A DNA stretch of 9,305 bases from Acidobacteriaceae bacterium (GCA_019245255.1 JAFARV010000374.1:1-9305), one strand, 5' to 3'; shown: positions 1 to 7,028, numbered from the stretch's first letter. Translations and numbers: made by a program. Notes: generated by a model from the sequence alone, not told the origin.

Positions 1-303
1 CTGGCAGTAGCCGCACTGAGGCACGTCGACCTCCAGCCAGGCCTGTTGCAACGCCTGCGAACCCTTGTGAGATAAGCCTTCTATTGTCGTGATCTCTGCG
101 TTCGCAACCGCGGATAGCGGAGTGAGGCACGACTGAACGGGTTTGCCGCCCAGGTGGACGGTGCAAGCTCCGCACTCGCCGATTCCGCAGCCGTACTTGG
201 TTCCGTGCAGGTTCAGAATGTCACGAAGGACCCACAGAAGTGGGGTATCTGGCGACGCGTCTACCGAAGCAGCGCGCCCGTTAACAGTGAAATGAATTGC
301 CAT
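1..303 (-). CDS. (2Fe-2S)-binding small subunit of a molybdenum hydroxylase (IorA/CoxS type), partial
   Basis: Electron-transfer subunit of a xanthine-oxidase-family molybdenum hydroxylase; it would pass electrons from the molybdopterin subunit to an external acceptor. The frame opens with ATG at 303-301 and gives 101 residues before leaving the window, so the C-terminal [2Fe-2S] domain is cut off. Visible: a plant-ferredoxin-like N-terminal domain with Cys39, Cys44, Cys47 (CGIGECGAC) and Cys59, then the start of the second cluster domain at Cys97 and Cys100 (CGYCQ). These motifs are diagnostic of the family, whose members run to about 150-160 residues. Isoquinoline 1-oxidoreductase alpha subunit (IorA) is the closest named type I recognise, but substrate cannot be read from this subunit. 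The large molybdopterin subunit is expected just beyond the left edge. No strong Shine-Dalgarno or promoter is evident upstream, where a permease-gene remnant lies. Confidence 0.93.
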   Translation of the reverse strand, partial: MAIHFTVNGRAASVDASPDTPLLWVLRDILNLHGTKYGCGIGECGACTVHLGGKPVQSCLTPLSAVANAEITTIEGLSHKGSQALQQAWLEVDVPQCGYCQ

Positions 304-348
304 TGAAGTCGTCCGCTCCCAGGTCTGACTCTGTGGGTCGACGCAATG

Positions 349-447
349 CTATTCATCTCGTGGTGCTGTCATCGGGTCGATGCGGGTCGCCCGGCGGGAT
401 GGCCAATAGCTTGCAATCAACGCCACTCCTATCAGCATAACGGTGAA
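349..447 (-). pseudogene. 3'-terminal remnant of an ADOP permease gene (copy A of a 99-bp direct repeat)
   Basis: Read on the minus strand this segment encodes the last 32 residues and the TAG stop of an ADOP/FtsX-like permease (FTVMLIGVALIASYWPS, then RRATRIDPMTAPRDE). It is 94/99 identical to the 3' end of the intact gene at 1293-1391, at a constant offset of 944 bases with no gaps. The mismatches are at 352, 362, 363, 364 and 395. They give His-to-Arg and Leu-to-Pro changes in the encoded tail. Leu at the second site (TALRDE in the intact copy) is, from memory, the usual ADOP ending. Homology stops sharply at 447: the upstream codons no longer resemble the permease. With no start and no further permease sequence, this is a dead fragment. 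It could be left from a tandem paralogue or from a duplication that accompanied arrival of the toxin-antitoxin genes. Confidence 0.9.
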
Positions 448-505
448 CTGTTGGGAAGAGATGGTGGTCAGGTTTGCTGGTACAGGCTGCCGCGGGAAAC
501 ACAGG

Positions 506-534
506 TTGCGATTCAACTGTACAGTTCGGATAAT
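506..534 (+). promoter_or_regulatory. sigma70-like promoter of the toxin-antitoxin operon
   Basis: TTGCGA (506-511) and GATAAT (529-534) form -35 and -10 boxes separated by exactly 17 bases, on the coding strand just upstream of the antitoxin ATG at 555. The expected transcript start, near 541, leaves a leader of only about 14 bases that begins with the purine-rich GAAGAG ribosome-binding stretch (541-546). The perfect palindrome at 515-526 sits between the boxes, so a bound repressor would block polymerase. Confidence 0.72.
515..526. promoter_or_regulatory. operator palindrome AACTGTACAGTT, TGTACA core
   Basis: A perfect 12-bp palindrome lies within the -35/-10 spacer. Its TGTACA core is the sequence known to be bound by YefM antitoxins in the yefM-yoeB operator. 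The next gene encodes a Phd/YefM-type antitoxin, so autorepression is the natural reading. A GGTACA near-match at 479-484 upstream might be a second weaker half-site, as the known YefM operator has a second TGTACA repeat; that part is speculative. Confidence 0.7.
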
Positions 535-554
535 TAAAGTGAAGAGTTCATTTT

Positions 555-851
555 ATGCAGCCAGCGAAGAACAAGTCTATTGTCGTATCGGCGCTTACGG
601 TCCGAACTGGCTTGGGCAAGCTGCTGCGCCGAGTGGAAGATGAGCAACGCTCACTTGTGATCGAGAAGCGAGGCACGCCCACTGCGGTACTGCTCAGTAT
701 CCGTGACTACGTACGGCTGGCGGCCCCAGAACCCGAAGTACTCCGCGTCATTGGTGAAGAATCGAAGCGCAAGGGTACGGACAAGCTTAGCTCACGCGGG
801 ATTGACCAGATTATCAAGACGGCCCGCGCTGCAAGACGCAAGCGCGGATGA
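555..851 (+). CDS. Phd/YefM-family antitoxin
   Basis: Antitoxin of a type II toxin-antitoxin pair, expected to neutralise the PIN toxin encoded next and to repress the operon. It has 98 residues, typical for the family. The N-terminal part (about 9-60) has the Phd/YefM DNA-binding fold pattern: the VSALTVRTGLGKLLRRVED stretch corresponds to the family's helix-turn segment, followed by SLVIEKRGTPTAVLLSIRDY, the usual strand-turn-strand ending in a helix. The C-terminal part (about 60-98) is charged and ends in a basic cluster (RAARRKRG), the region that normally wraps the toxin. ATG at 555 is preceded by GAAGAG eight bases upstream. The stop overlaps the toxin start by four bases (ATGA), indicating translational coupling. 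Assignment to Phd/YefM is strong; the exact subfamily is less certain. Confidence 0.88.
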   Translation: MQPAKNKSIVVSALTVRTGLGKLLRRVEDEQRSLVIEKRGTPTAVLLSIRDYVRLAAPEPEVLRVIGEESKRKGTDKLSSRGIDQIIKTARAARRKRG

Positions 852-1270
852 TCTCACTTCGGCTGATCCTCGATACAAACATCATCGTCTCAGCCGCCAT
901 TAAGCCGGACGGGCTCCAGCGCACGGTGCTTCTGCTCGCAATCACTAAGCCGGCAAGACTGTATGTCACCGAGGAGATTATCGCGGAGTACTGTGACGTG
1001 CTCTCGCGCCCAGAGCTGAAAATTCGCAAAGGCCTTCGTCAACAGTTACTCGGACTTATTCAGAACCACGCATACCTGATCAAACCTTCACGCCCGCTTC
1101 AGGTAACGAGTGACCCGGATGACGACAAGTTCTTAGAATGCGCCGATGCGGCTCGCGCCGACTATCTGGTCACCGGAAATCAGCGGCACTTTCCGAAATT
1201 CTGGAAGAAAACGAAGGTGATCACCTCACGAGAGTTCATCGCCATCGTGGCACCGCATCTGGTTAGATAA
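848..1270 (+). CDS. PIN-domain toxin (putative toxin-antitoxin toxin, COG1569-like)
   Basis: Probable magnesium-dependent endoribonuclease toxin of 140 residues, a single PIN domain. The acidic active-site set is visible: Asp9 in the first strand (LILDTNIIVSA), Glu47 in the helix EEIIAEYCDVLSRPEL, an Asp cluster at 91-93 (SDPDDDKFLECA) and Asp105 (ADYLVTGN). The arrangement is complete, so the enzyme looks intact. The DTNIIVSA opening and the DPDDDKFLECA block are characteristic of the 'toxin component, PIN family' group. It begins inside the antitoxin stop codon (ATGA), with its ribosome-binding region in the antitoxin's last codons. It converges with the ADOP permease gene, with only 22 bases between their stop codons and no evident hairpin terminator. 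RNA target unknown. Confidence 0.9.
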   Translation: MISLRLILDTNIIVSAAIKPDGLQRTVLLLAITKPARLYVTEEIIAEYCDVLSRPELKIRKGLRQQLLGLIQNHAYLIKPSRPLQVTSDPDDDKFLECADAARADYLVTGNQRHFPKFWKKTKVITSREFIAIVAPHLVR

Positions 1271-1292
1271 CTGCGAGTGCCCGGATATCACA

Positions 1293-1391
1293 CTACTCAT
1301 CTCGTAACGCTGTCATCGGGTCGATGCGGGTCGCCCGGTGGGATGGCCAATAGCTTGCAATCAACGCCACTCCTATCAGCATAACGGTGAA
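1293..1391 (-). repeat. 99-bp direct repeat, copy B (3' end of the intact ADOP gene)
   Basis: Second copy of the repeat at 349-447, same orientation, 94/99 identical, ungapped. This copy is the functional last 32 codons plus TAG stop of the intact permease gene. The two copies enclose 845 bases (448-1292) that hold the complete toxin-antitoxin operon with its promoter. No transposase and no terminal inverted repeats accompany them. Confidence 0.92.
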
Positions 1392-3704
1392 TGTGGCGAA
1401 GGTGATCGGGTTCAAGTGCACCACTCCGAACAAGACGTGAGACATCGTGCGAGCGAGCAGAACAGTTAGCGGAACGCCGATGATCACGGCAGCGACGAGG
1501 AACCTTACTGTCTGGCCTAGAGTCATGGCTAAAATGCCGGCGCGCGTTGCTCCAAGTGCCATGCGGATTCCGATCTCGTGAGTACGTGCCGCCACGAAGA
1601 AGGAAACGATGCCGTAGATGCCCGTTGCGGCAAGAATTAGTGCCACAATTGCGTAGCCGCTCATGGTTCGCGCAGCCGCATACACGCCGCCGCGGGCCTC
1701 AAATTCAGCTTCTTCAAGTGTCTTCACATCATAGATCGGCATCTGGCGATCGAGATTCGTCAGCACAGCACGAAGCGCAGGCGCAACGGTGACAGGATCG
1801 CGCGCGGTACGGACGTCGATTTGTGCAAACGAATGAGGAAATTGAGCGTAAGAAATGTAAGCGCCGGGCGACGGCGTCCCGTGAAACCAGTCCTCGACGA
1901 TGTCGCCCGAAACGCCAACCACCATTAACCACTGCGGATTCCCGGCAAACCGGATATGCCGCCCGATCGGATTCGTGTCCGGCCAATAATGGCGCGCCAT
2001 CAATTGGCTGATCACCACGACGGGTGCACTCGTCGAACGATCGTTTCGGGAAATTCCGCGACCGGCAAGGATCGGAATGTGCAACGCATCGAAGTATTGA
2101 CTGCTTACCGAGTAGACACGTGGTAGCGGTTCGCCGGGAAGGGCGTCCGGGCGGCCTTGGATAAACAGCTTTTCGGTCCGTCCGAGATCAGAAGCAATGG
2201 CTGGGGCCGAGACTCCGGGAACGCTCGACAACCCCGCAAGAGCACGGTCGTAAAAGGAAACAACTTCATCGTCCCTGCTGTACCCGGCTGCCGGCAGGTT
2301 GAGTTGCAGGGTCATGACGCTCTTGGGATCGTAACCCTGATATCGGTCCAGCAGCGCATGGAACGTTTGAACCATCAGACCGGCAGAGATGAGCAGCACA
2401 AGTGCGCAGACCATTTCGAACACCACCAGCGCACTTCTGGTCAGCGAACGGCTCGCGCCCGTTAGCGCCGCCGCACTTCGTTCGCGCAACACATCGCTGA
2501 GATCCGCACGCATCGACCGGAAGAGATGCTGGAGAATCGCCGGCAGACTACAAAGTACGCCGGCAAGCACAGAGACGGCCACAGTTAGCAGGGTCACCGT
2601 TGTGTCGATTCTCATGCTGCGAAGACCCGCCACAAATCGGAAGGCATTTGGCGGGATCATTTGTTTGCCGATCTCGTTGTTCCAACTCGCGAGGACCAAG
2701 CCCAAGATCCCGGCGGCGGCGGACATGAGAATTCCTTCGAGCACCAGTTGCCTTGCGATCCGAACCTGAGAGGCGCCGAGGGCCGCACGGACCGCGGTTT
2801 CCTTTTGGCGCGACGCGGCAACCGCAAGCTGCAGATTAGCGACGTTCGCGCAGGCCAGCAACAAAACGAACAGCGCCGCAGCTACCAGTACAAACAGAAA
2901 CCCGTTTGTGACTTTCTCAGTGAGCAGCGATGTGAGCGAGATTGAAACCAATGTTCGCTCATTGTTCGTCGCCGGATATTGCCGCGCTAGACGCGCGCCA
3001 AGACCTGCAAGTTCATTGGAAGCTTCTCCGGGAGAGATGCCGGTTTTTAATAACGCGAGTGCCGAGAGTTCGTGTGTCTCCCGATGCTTCAGCAGAGCCG
3101 GATCGAGCGCGAGAGGGGCCCAGATCTGGATGTCGAGAGGAAAATCGAACCGGTCCGGCATGATTCCCGTAATCGTGTAACTCGCTCCATCGAGCGTGAG
3201 CGTCGAGCCGATCGCATCGGGAACAGATGCCAGATGGGAGGTCCAGAAAGCGTGGCTTACGACAATGACATTTCTCTCCCCTTGCCGGAAGAAACGGCCA
3301 CGCTCGGGCGCCGTCCCGAGAACATCGAAAAACTCAGGCGAGACCAGACACGAACGGATTCTTTCGGCGTTTGTACCGCCAGTGAGCGACGCGCTCCAGT
3401 AGCGGTACGCACCCACCTTCTCGAACGATCTTGTCTGCCGCCTGATGTCGTCAAATGTTGCCGGGGACAAACCCAGTTGATCCCCGCGCGACTTGGCTGG
3501 CGCCTCCCAAAGGGTCATGATCCGGTCGAGGTTCGGATACGGCAGCGGGTGAAGAATAATCGAGCTGATAGGAATGAAGGAAGACGCGTTTACTGCGATG
3601 CCGAGGGCCAGGGCGGCAATCGAAACCGCCGTCGCAGCTTTGTTGCGCCCGAGAGCACGCACCGCATCTCGGGCATCCCGTTTGAGCGTATCGATCAAGC
3701 TCAT
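1293..3704 (-). CDS. ADOP-family (MacB/FtsX-like) ABC transporter permease
   Basis: Integral membrane permease of 803 residues with two FtsX domains in one chain, the architecture of the acidobacterial duplicated orphan permease family. In order: N-terminal helix (about 24-47), MacB-type periplasmic domain (about 50-260), first FtsX block of three helices (about 267-390) with ETAVRAALGAS after its first helix, a further helix (about 422-445), second periplasmic domain (about 450-680), and second FtsX block (about 682-797) with the matching EIGIRMALGAT. The chosen start is ATG at 3704-3702: it follows AAGGAAG at five-base spacing and gives the family-typical opening MSLIDTLKRDARDAVRAL. The frame stays open to an ATG at 3803, but that 33-residue basic extension has no good ribosome-binding site and looks unlike a signal. 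The gene is last in the efflux operon, about 105 bases after the ABC-2 permease. Members often lack an adjacent ATPase; substrate unknown. Confidence 0.92.
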   Translation of the reverse strand: MSLIDTLKRDARDAVRALGRNKAATAVSIAALALGIAVNASSFIPISSIILHPLPYPNLDRIMTLWEAPAKSRGDQLGLSPATFDDIRRQTRSFEKVGAYRYWSASLTGGTNAERIRSCLVSPEFFDVLGTAPERGRFFRQGERNVIVVSHAFWTSHLASVPDAIGSTLTLDGASYTITGIMPDRFDFPLDIQIWAPLALDPALLKHRETHELSALALLKTGISPGEASNELAGLGARLARQYPATNNERTLVSISLTSLLTEKVTNGFLFVLVAAALFVLLLACANVANLQLAVAASRQKETAVRAALGASQVRIARQLVLEGILMSAAAGILGLVLASWNNEIGKQMIPPNAFRFVAGLRSMRIDTTVTLLTVAVSVLAGVLCSLPAILQHLFRSMRADLSDVLRERSAAALTGASRSLTRSALVVFEMVCALVLLISAGLMVQTFHALLDRYQGYDPKSVMTLQLNLPAAGYSRDDEVVSFYDRALAGLSSVPGVSAPAIASDLGRTEKLFIQGRPDALPGEPLPRVYSVSSQYFDALHIPILAGRGISRNDRSTSAPVVVISQLMARHYWPDTNPIGRHIRFAGNPQWLMVVGVSGDIVEDWFHGTPSPGAYISYAQFPHSFAQIDVRTARDPVTVAPALRAVLTNLDRQMPIYDVKTLEEAEFEARGGVYAAARTMSGYAIVALILAATGIYGIVSFFVAARTHEIGIRMALGATRAGILAMTLGQTVRFLVAAVIIGVPLTVLLARTMSHVLFGVVHLNPITFATFTVMLIGVALIASYWPSHRATRIDPMTALRDE

Positions 3705-3707
3705 CAG

Positions 3708-3714
3708 CTTCCTT
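3708..3714 (-). promoter_or_regulatory. ribosome-binding site fixing the ADOP start
   Basis: AAGGAAG on the minus strand, its AAGGA core five bases before ATG 3704-3702. It is the best site near either candidate start and is the main reason to prefer the 803-residue form over the longer 836-residue reading from 3803. Confidence 0.75.
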
Positions 3715-3752
3715 GTTCGCAACTTGAATACCGCAGAAAACCGCCGATCTGA

Positions 3753-3769
3753 AGCCGCAACAAGCGGCT
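3753..3769 (-). other. small intercistronic hairpin between ABC-2 permease and ADOP genes
   Basis: AGCCGC, five-base loop, GCGGCT: a perfect 6-bp GC-rich stem within the roughly 105 bases between the ABC-2 permease stop and the preferred ADOP start. It is not followed directly by a T-run (the nearest TTTT is some twelve bases further on), so it is a poor intrinsic terminator. It may affect mRNA stability or relative expression, or be fortuitous. Confidence 0.3.
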
Positions 3770-3809
3770 GGTGTCCGATTTTGGGACGCCCGTGTGCGCG
3801 CATGATCTC

Positions 3810-4928
3810 TCAGGCGATTACTTTGCGCTGAAATTGCCGGGCAGCCAGCAGCAGAAGCCCCAGCCCCATACTGACCAGGATGGCCCCATCCACTGCAACG
3901 TGCTGGAAAGCGGCGCCTCGCAGGATAATGCCACGCGTGATGTTGATGTAATACGTCGCCGGCACGAGGTAACTGAGCCAATAACAAAACGCCGGCATTG
4001 TGTCGCGCGGAAATATGTAACCCGAGAAGAAAATGCTCGGAATGAAAGTCAGGAACGCCATTTGCATCGCCTGCGCCTGCGAGCTCACGCGCGTCGAAAT
4101 GAAGGTGCCGAATGCGATGGCCACGAACAAGTATGGAATCGACAGCACAAGCAGCAGAACGGTGCTGCCGTGGATCGGCACACCGAACACCCAGCGCATG
4201 GCGATGAGCAGCGCGCAGAGCTCGACAAAACCAAGCGCAAGATAGGGCACGATTTTGCCGAGCAGCAATCCGAGAGGCCGGACCGGCGTGATGAAGAGCT
4301 GCTCGAGTGTACCGTTCTCTTTTTCGCGCACGATGGAAAATGCTGTTAGAAACGTGGTAACGCTCAGCAGGAGGACCGCAAGTAATCCCGGCAGAAAGAA
4401 ATTCGGCGATCGGGAGTCCGGATTGAACAGTAGCTGCGGCCGTATCTCGACCGGTAAAACCTGGCGTGGCCCCAACACACGGCGCAGGGATTCGTCGAGG
4501 CCAATCGCGGTCGAAACAGTGATCGCCTGACCCGCCACACTCGAATCCGAACCGTCTATGAGAATCAGCACGGTTGCAGTCCGGTCCTTGCTCAGCCGGT
4601 CCGCGAAGTCGACCGGGATCTTAATCGCGACGCGTGCTCTCCCGCTCCGTACTGCATCATGTAACTCGGCATCATTCGTAGCGTAGGAAACCACCCGGAA
4701 GGTATCCGAATTTTCAAACCGCTGGATGAGTTCCCGGCTCTGCCGCCGGCCATCCTCGTTCAGAACCACCGTCGACACCTGCCGCACATTCGTGTCGATG
4801 GCCCAACCGAGAATCGACATCTGAATCAACGGGACTCCCAAAGCCAGGACGAGCGCAACAGAATCGCGGCTGAGGTGCAACGATTCTTTCACCAACACCG
4901 CCCAGAAGCCCTCAAACGCGTTGCCCAT
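3810..4928 (-). CDS. ABC-2 type transporter permease (YbhS/YbhR-like)
   Basis: Inner-membrane permease of 372 residues, partner of the ATPase encoded just upstream, probably exporting a drug or other toxic hydrophobic compound. Layout: cytoplasmic N-terminus, helix 1 (about 24-45), a large extracytoplasmic domain (about 46-175), then five more helices (about 178-200, 221-247, 256-278, 286-306, 342-362). The hallmark cytoplasmic segment EKENGTLEQLFITPVRP follows helix 2 (202-218), and a conserved PATYYINITRGIILRG stretch lies before the last helix. This is the ABC2_membrane_3 pattern. Its ATG overlaps the end of the ATPase gene by 17 bases, so the two are translationally coupled. E. coli has two such permeases (YbhS and YbhR); here only one is present, so it presumably acts as a homodimer. 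Confidence 0.93.
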   Translation of the reverse strand: MGNAFEGFWAVLVKESLHLSRDSVALVLALGVPLIQMSILGWAIDTNVRQVSTVVLNEDGRRQSRELIQRFENSDTFRVVSYATNDAELHDAVRSGRARVAIKIPVDFADRLSKDRTATVLILIDGSDSSVAGQAITVSTAIGLDESLRRVLGPRQVLPVEIRPQLLFNPDSRSPNFFLPGLLAVLLLSVTTFLTAFSIVREKENGTLEQLFITPVRPLGLLLGKIVPYLALGFVELCALLIAMRWVFGVPIHGSTVLLLVLSIPYLFVAIAFGTFISTRVSSQAQAMQMAFLTFIPSIFFSGYIFPRDTMPAFCYWLSYLVPATYYINITRGIILRGAAFQHVAVDGAILVSMGLGLLLLAARQFQRKVIA

Positions 4929-5886
4929 TGTTTCCCTCCAGTTCCCGCCGCCGCAGATTCGTTAGTTCTACAAAAACGTCCTCCAACGACGGAGCGATCT
5001 CACGAATGTCAGCGGCATCGATGCCGCGGGACGATAGACAATGCTCTATCTCTTTCAGGTCGAATGAATCATCCACCAGCGCGTGTACAGTCTGCCCGAA
5101 TGCGGTTGCATCGCGCATTTCCGGTATGTGCCGCAGTTCGTGAAGTGCGCGGCTGATCTCTGAGGTGCGGAACTCGATTCGCTTTGCGCCGCGTGGATTC
5201 GCCTCAGGCAAGGACCGCAGTTGTTCCGGTGTACCGCGTGCAATTACAACGGAGTTGTAGATATACGCCAGCCTGTTGCAGCGCTCCGCTTCATCCATGT
5301 AATGAGTGGTGACAAAGAACGTGATGCCTTCGCTCGATAGCTGAAAGATAAGGTCCCACAATTCGCGGCGCGCCACTGGATCGATGCCGGCCGTCGGTTC
5401 ATCGAGGAACATCACACGAGGTTCATGCAGCATCGCGCACGACAATGCCAGCCGCTGCTTCCAACCTCCCGAGAGTTTGCCGGCCGGCCGCGATAGAAAT
5501 GGCTGCAGGTGATTCAATTGCACCGCCGCGTCGATGCGCGATCTCAGCCGCTCCCGCTTCAATCCGTAAACCCGGCCGTAGAATTCCAGATTCTCCATCA
5601 CCGTGAGGTCGTTGTACAGGCTAAATTTTTGCGACATGTAGCCGATGCGTGCGCGAACGGCATCCGGATCCTCTTCTATGTCGTAGCCTTCGACCCATGC
5701 GCGGCCTTCGCTTGCGGGCAGCAGTCCGGTAATCATCTTGATTACCGTGGTTTTTCCGCTGCCATTGGGGCCAAGAAATCCGAAAACGTCCTGCTTCTCA
5801 ATGCGCAGGTCGACCCCGTCTACGGCCGTGAAGTCGCCGAAGCGCCGTGTCAGGTTTTCTGTCTGTATTGCGCACTCGCCAGCCAC
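4912..5886 (-). CDS. ABC transporter ATP-binding protein (YbhF-like, single length)
   Basis: Cytoplasmic ATPase that powers the ABC-2 permease. All nucleotide-binding motifs are intact in the 324-residue protein: Walker A GPNGSGKT (39-46), Q-loop Gln86 in YMSQ, signature LSGGWKQR (138-145), Walker B VMFLDEP (158-164) with catalytic Glu163, D-loop AGID and switch His195 (TTH). The C-terminal region (about 230-324) is the accessory domain common in drug-export ATPases and ends in the usual APSLEDVFVELT block. YbhF of E. coli is a fused double ATPase, so this single-domain form must dimerise. The start is GTG at 5886-5884, only two bases after the TAG stop of the fusion-protein gene, with GAGG just upstream in that gene's last codons. 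This points to translational coupling. Substrate not deducible. Confidence 0.95.
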   Translation of the reverse strand: MAGECAIQTENLTRRFGDFTAVDGVDLRIEKQDVFGFLGPNGSGKTTVIKMITGLLPASEGRAWVEGYDIEEDPDAVRARIGYMSQKFSLYNDLTVMENLEFYGRVYGLKRERLRSRIDAAVQLNHLQPFLSRPAGKLSGGWKQRLALSCAMLHEPRVMFLDEPTAGIDPVARRELWDLIFQLSSEGITFFVTTHYMDEAERCNRLAYIYNSVVIARGTPEQLRSLPEANPRGAKRIEFRTSEISRALHELRHIPEMRDATAFGQTVHALVDDSFDLKEIEHCLSSRGIDAADIREIAPSLEDVFVELTNLRRRELEGNNGQRV

Positions 5887-5888
5887 AG

Positions 5889-7028
5889 CTACCTCACGGT
5901 CGGTTGAAAGACAACATTTGCAGACATTCCGGCGCGGATAGCGTCGTGGGAGTCGTCGATGCGCAGCTTAACTCCAATCACCTGATGCACCCGTTCGTCG
6001 GCGGTCTGCACATTGCGCGGCAGAAACTCCGCTTCTTGATTGATCTGCTCCACCGTAGCTGCGAAGGTTTTTCCGGGGAAGGAGTCTACGCTCAGCAAGG
6101 CACGTTCGTTTAACGCGATTTGCCCGATCCGGGTTTCCGGAACGAACACGCGAACATACAGTTGGTTACGCTCCAACAGCGTGGCGATGGGTTCGTTGGG
6201 CGCGATCAAGTCGCCGCTCCTCACGTCCAGAACTTCGACGGTCGCCTCCGACGGAGAGAGCACCTGCGATTCCTTCAGCCGTGTCTCGAGTTGGCTGACC
6301 TGCGCGCGCGCTGCCGCCAGATCCCCGCGTGCGGCCTGAATGTCTTCCGCCCGATAGCCACGCTGGAGCTTCCGTTCTGTCGCACTCGCCTGTACGAACC
6401 GCGCTCGCGCGCTGTCAATGTCTTCGCGCCGCGTTCCGTTTTTCAGTTCCGCAAGATTCTGTTCTGCCGTCCTCAGAGCTGCGCCGGCCTGATCGAGGTG
6501 GGCCTTTGCGTTGTCGTAGTCCTGATGTGAAATCTCATCGGCGCGCCACAACTGGTCGAAACGGTCAAAGGTCACTTTCGCGTTCTGTGCATCCGCTTCC
6601 GCCCGATCCCGTTCTGCCTCCGCTGCGCCGATCTGCTCAGGTCGAGGACCGCGCTCGGCTTCGTCCAGCATGGCGCGGAACTGAGCAGCGGTGGCACGCG
6701 CTTCTTCGACTTCCTCAGGCAGATATCCGCGCCTCATTTTGTCGTAAGCCGCCTCGGCCGCGGAAACCCGCGCCTTGGCTTCAGCCAGCGAAGCCTCAAG
6801 CTCCGCAGAATCGAATTCGACCAGCGGCTGACCCGCGCGAACGCAATCGCCTTCCCGCACCAGGACGGCGGAGACGCGGCCTGAAACCTTCGATCCCACT
6901 CGGATGTTGTGAGCCTCTACGGTTCCGGAACAGTGAATGCCGCTGTCGTTTGACCGGCTCAGCCGGTACGCGGCAATCCCGCCCGCTGCGAGCAACAGTA
7001 TTCCGATCGGCAGATACAGCTTCTTCAT
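5889..7028 (-). CDS. HlyD-family membrane fusion protein (YbhG-like)
   Basis: Periplasmic adaptor of the efflux pump, anchored in the inner membrane and expected to bridge the ABC permease to an outer-membrane channel. The protein has 379 residues: a signal-anchor helix (about 5-22), first biotinyl-lipoyl half (about 33-73, with SGTVEAHNIRVGSKVSGRV), a long alpha-helical coiled-coil hairpin (about 75-255), second lipoyl half (about 255-285) and beta-barrel (about 288-376). The hairpin carries four copies of a Gly-x-x-x-Glu-[DQE]-[IV] repeat, at 99, 125, 196 and 222. The start is ATG 7028-7026, chosen for a strong AAGGAGG five bases upstream; an in-frame codon at 7085 lies inside the TetR gene and would disrupt the membrane anchor. 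The ATG overlaps the TetR stop (ATGA). No outer-membrane partner is in view. Confidence 0.93.
   Translation of the reverse strand: MKKLYLPIGILLLAAGGIAAYRLSRSNDSGIHCSGTVEAHNIRVGSKVSGRVSAVLVREGDCVRAGQPLVEFDSAELEASLAEAKARVSAAEAAYDKMRRGYLPEEVEEARATAAQFRAMLDEAERGPRPEQIGAAEAERDRAEADAQNAKVTFDRFDQLWRADEISHQDYDNAKAHLDQAGAALRTAEQNLAELKNGTRREDIDSARARFVQASATERKLQRGYRAEDIQAARGDLAAARAQVSQLETRLKESQVLSPSEATVEVLDVRSGDLIAPNEPIATLLERNQLYVRVFVPETRIGQIALNERALLSVDSFPGKTFAATVEQINQEAEFLPRNVQTADERVHQVIGVKLRIDDSHDAIRAGMSANVVFQPTVR

Noticed and set aside
346..643. Short plus-strand open frames of 63 and 66 codons
   Set aside because: They read across the antisense of the permease remnant, the promoter and the antitoxin start in the wrong frame; neither resembles a protein family.
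1268..1295. Bidirectional terminator between the convergent toxin and ADOP genes
   Set aside because: Only 22 bases separate the stops, with no GC-rich stem and no T-run on either strand.
349..1391. Classical transposon or insertion sequence around the toxin-antitoxin genes
   Set aside because: No transposase, no terminal inverted repeats, and the 99-bp repeat is far longer than a normal target-site duplication and is coding sequence of the adjacent gene.
3072..3752. 226-codon plus-strand open frame
   Set aside because: Antisense shadow of the ADOP gene; rich in Arg, Glu and Pro with no recognisable domain, as expected for the reverse frame of a GC-rich gene.
3720..3769. Intrinsic terminator before the ADOP gene
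   Set aside because: The 6-bp stem is not followed directly by a T-run; the nearest T's are about twelve bases away and only four long.
3771..4349. 192-codon plus-strand open frame
   Set aside because: Antisense to the ABC-2 permease; translation is strongly hydrophilic (His, Glu, Arg, Gln), the mirror of membrane-segment codons.
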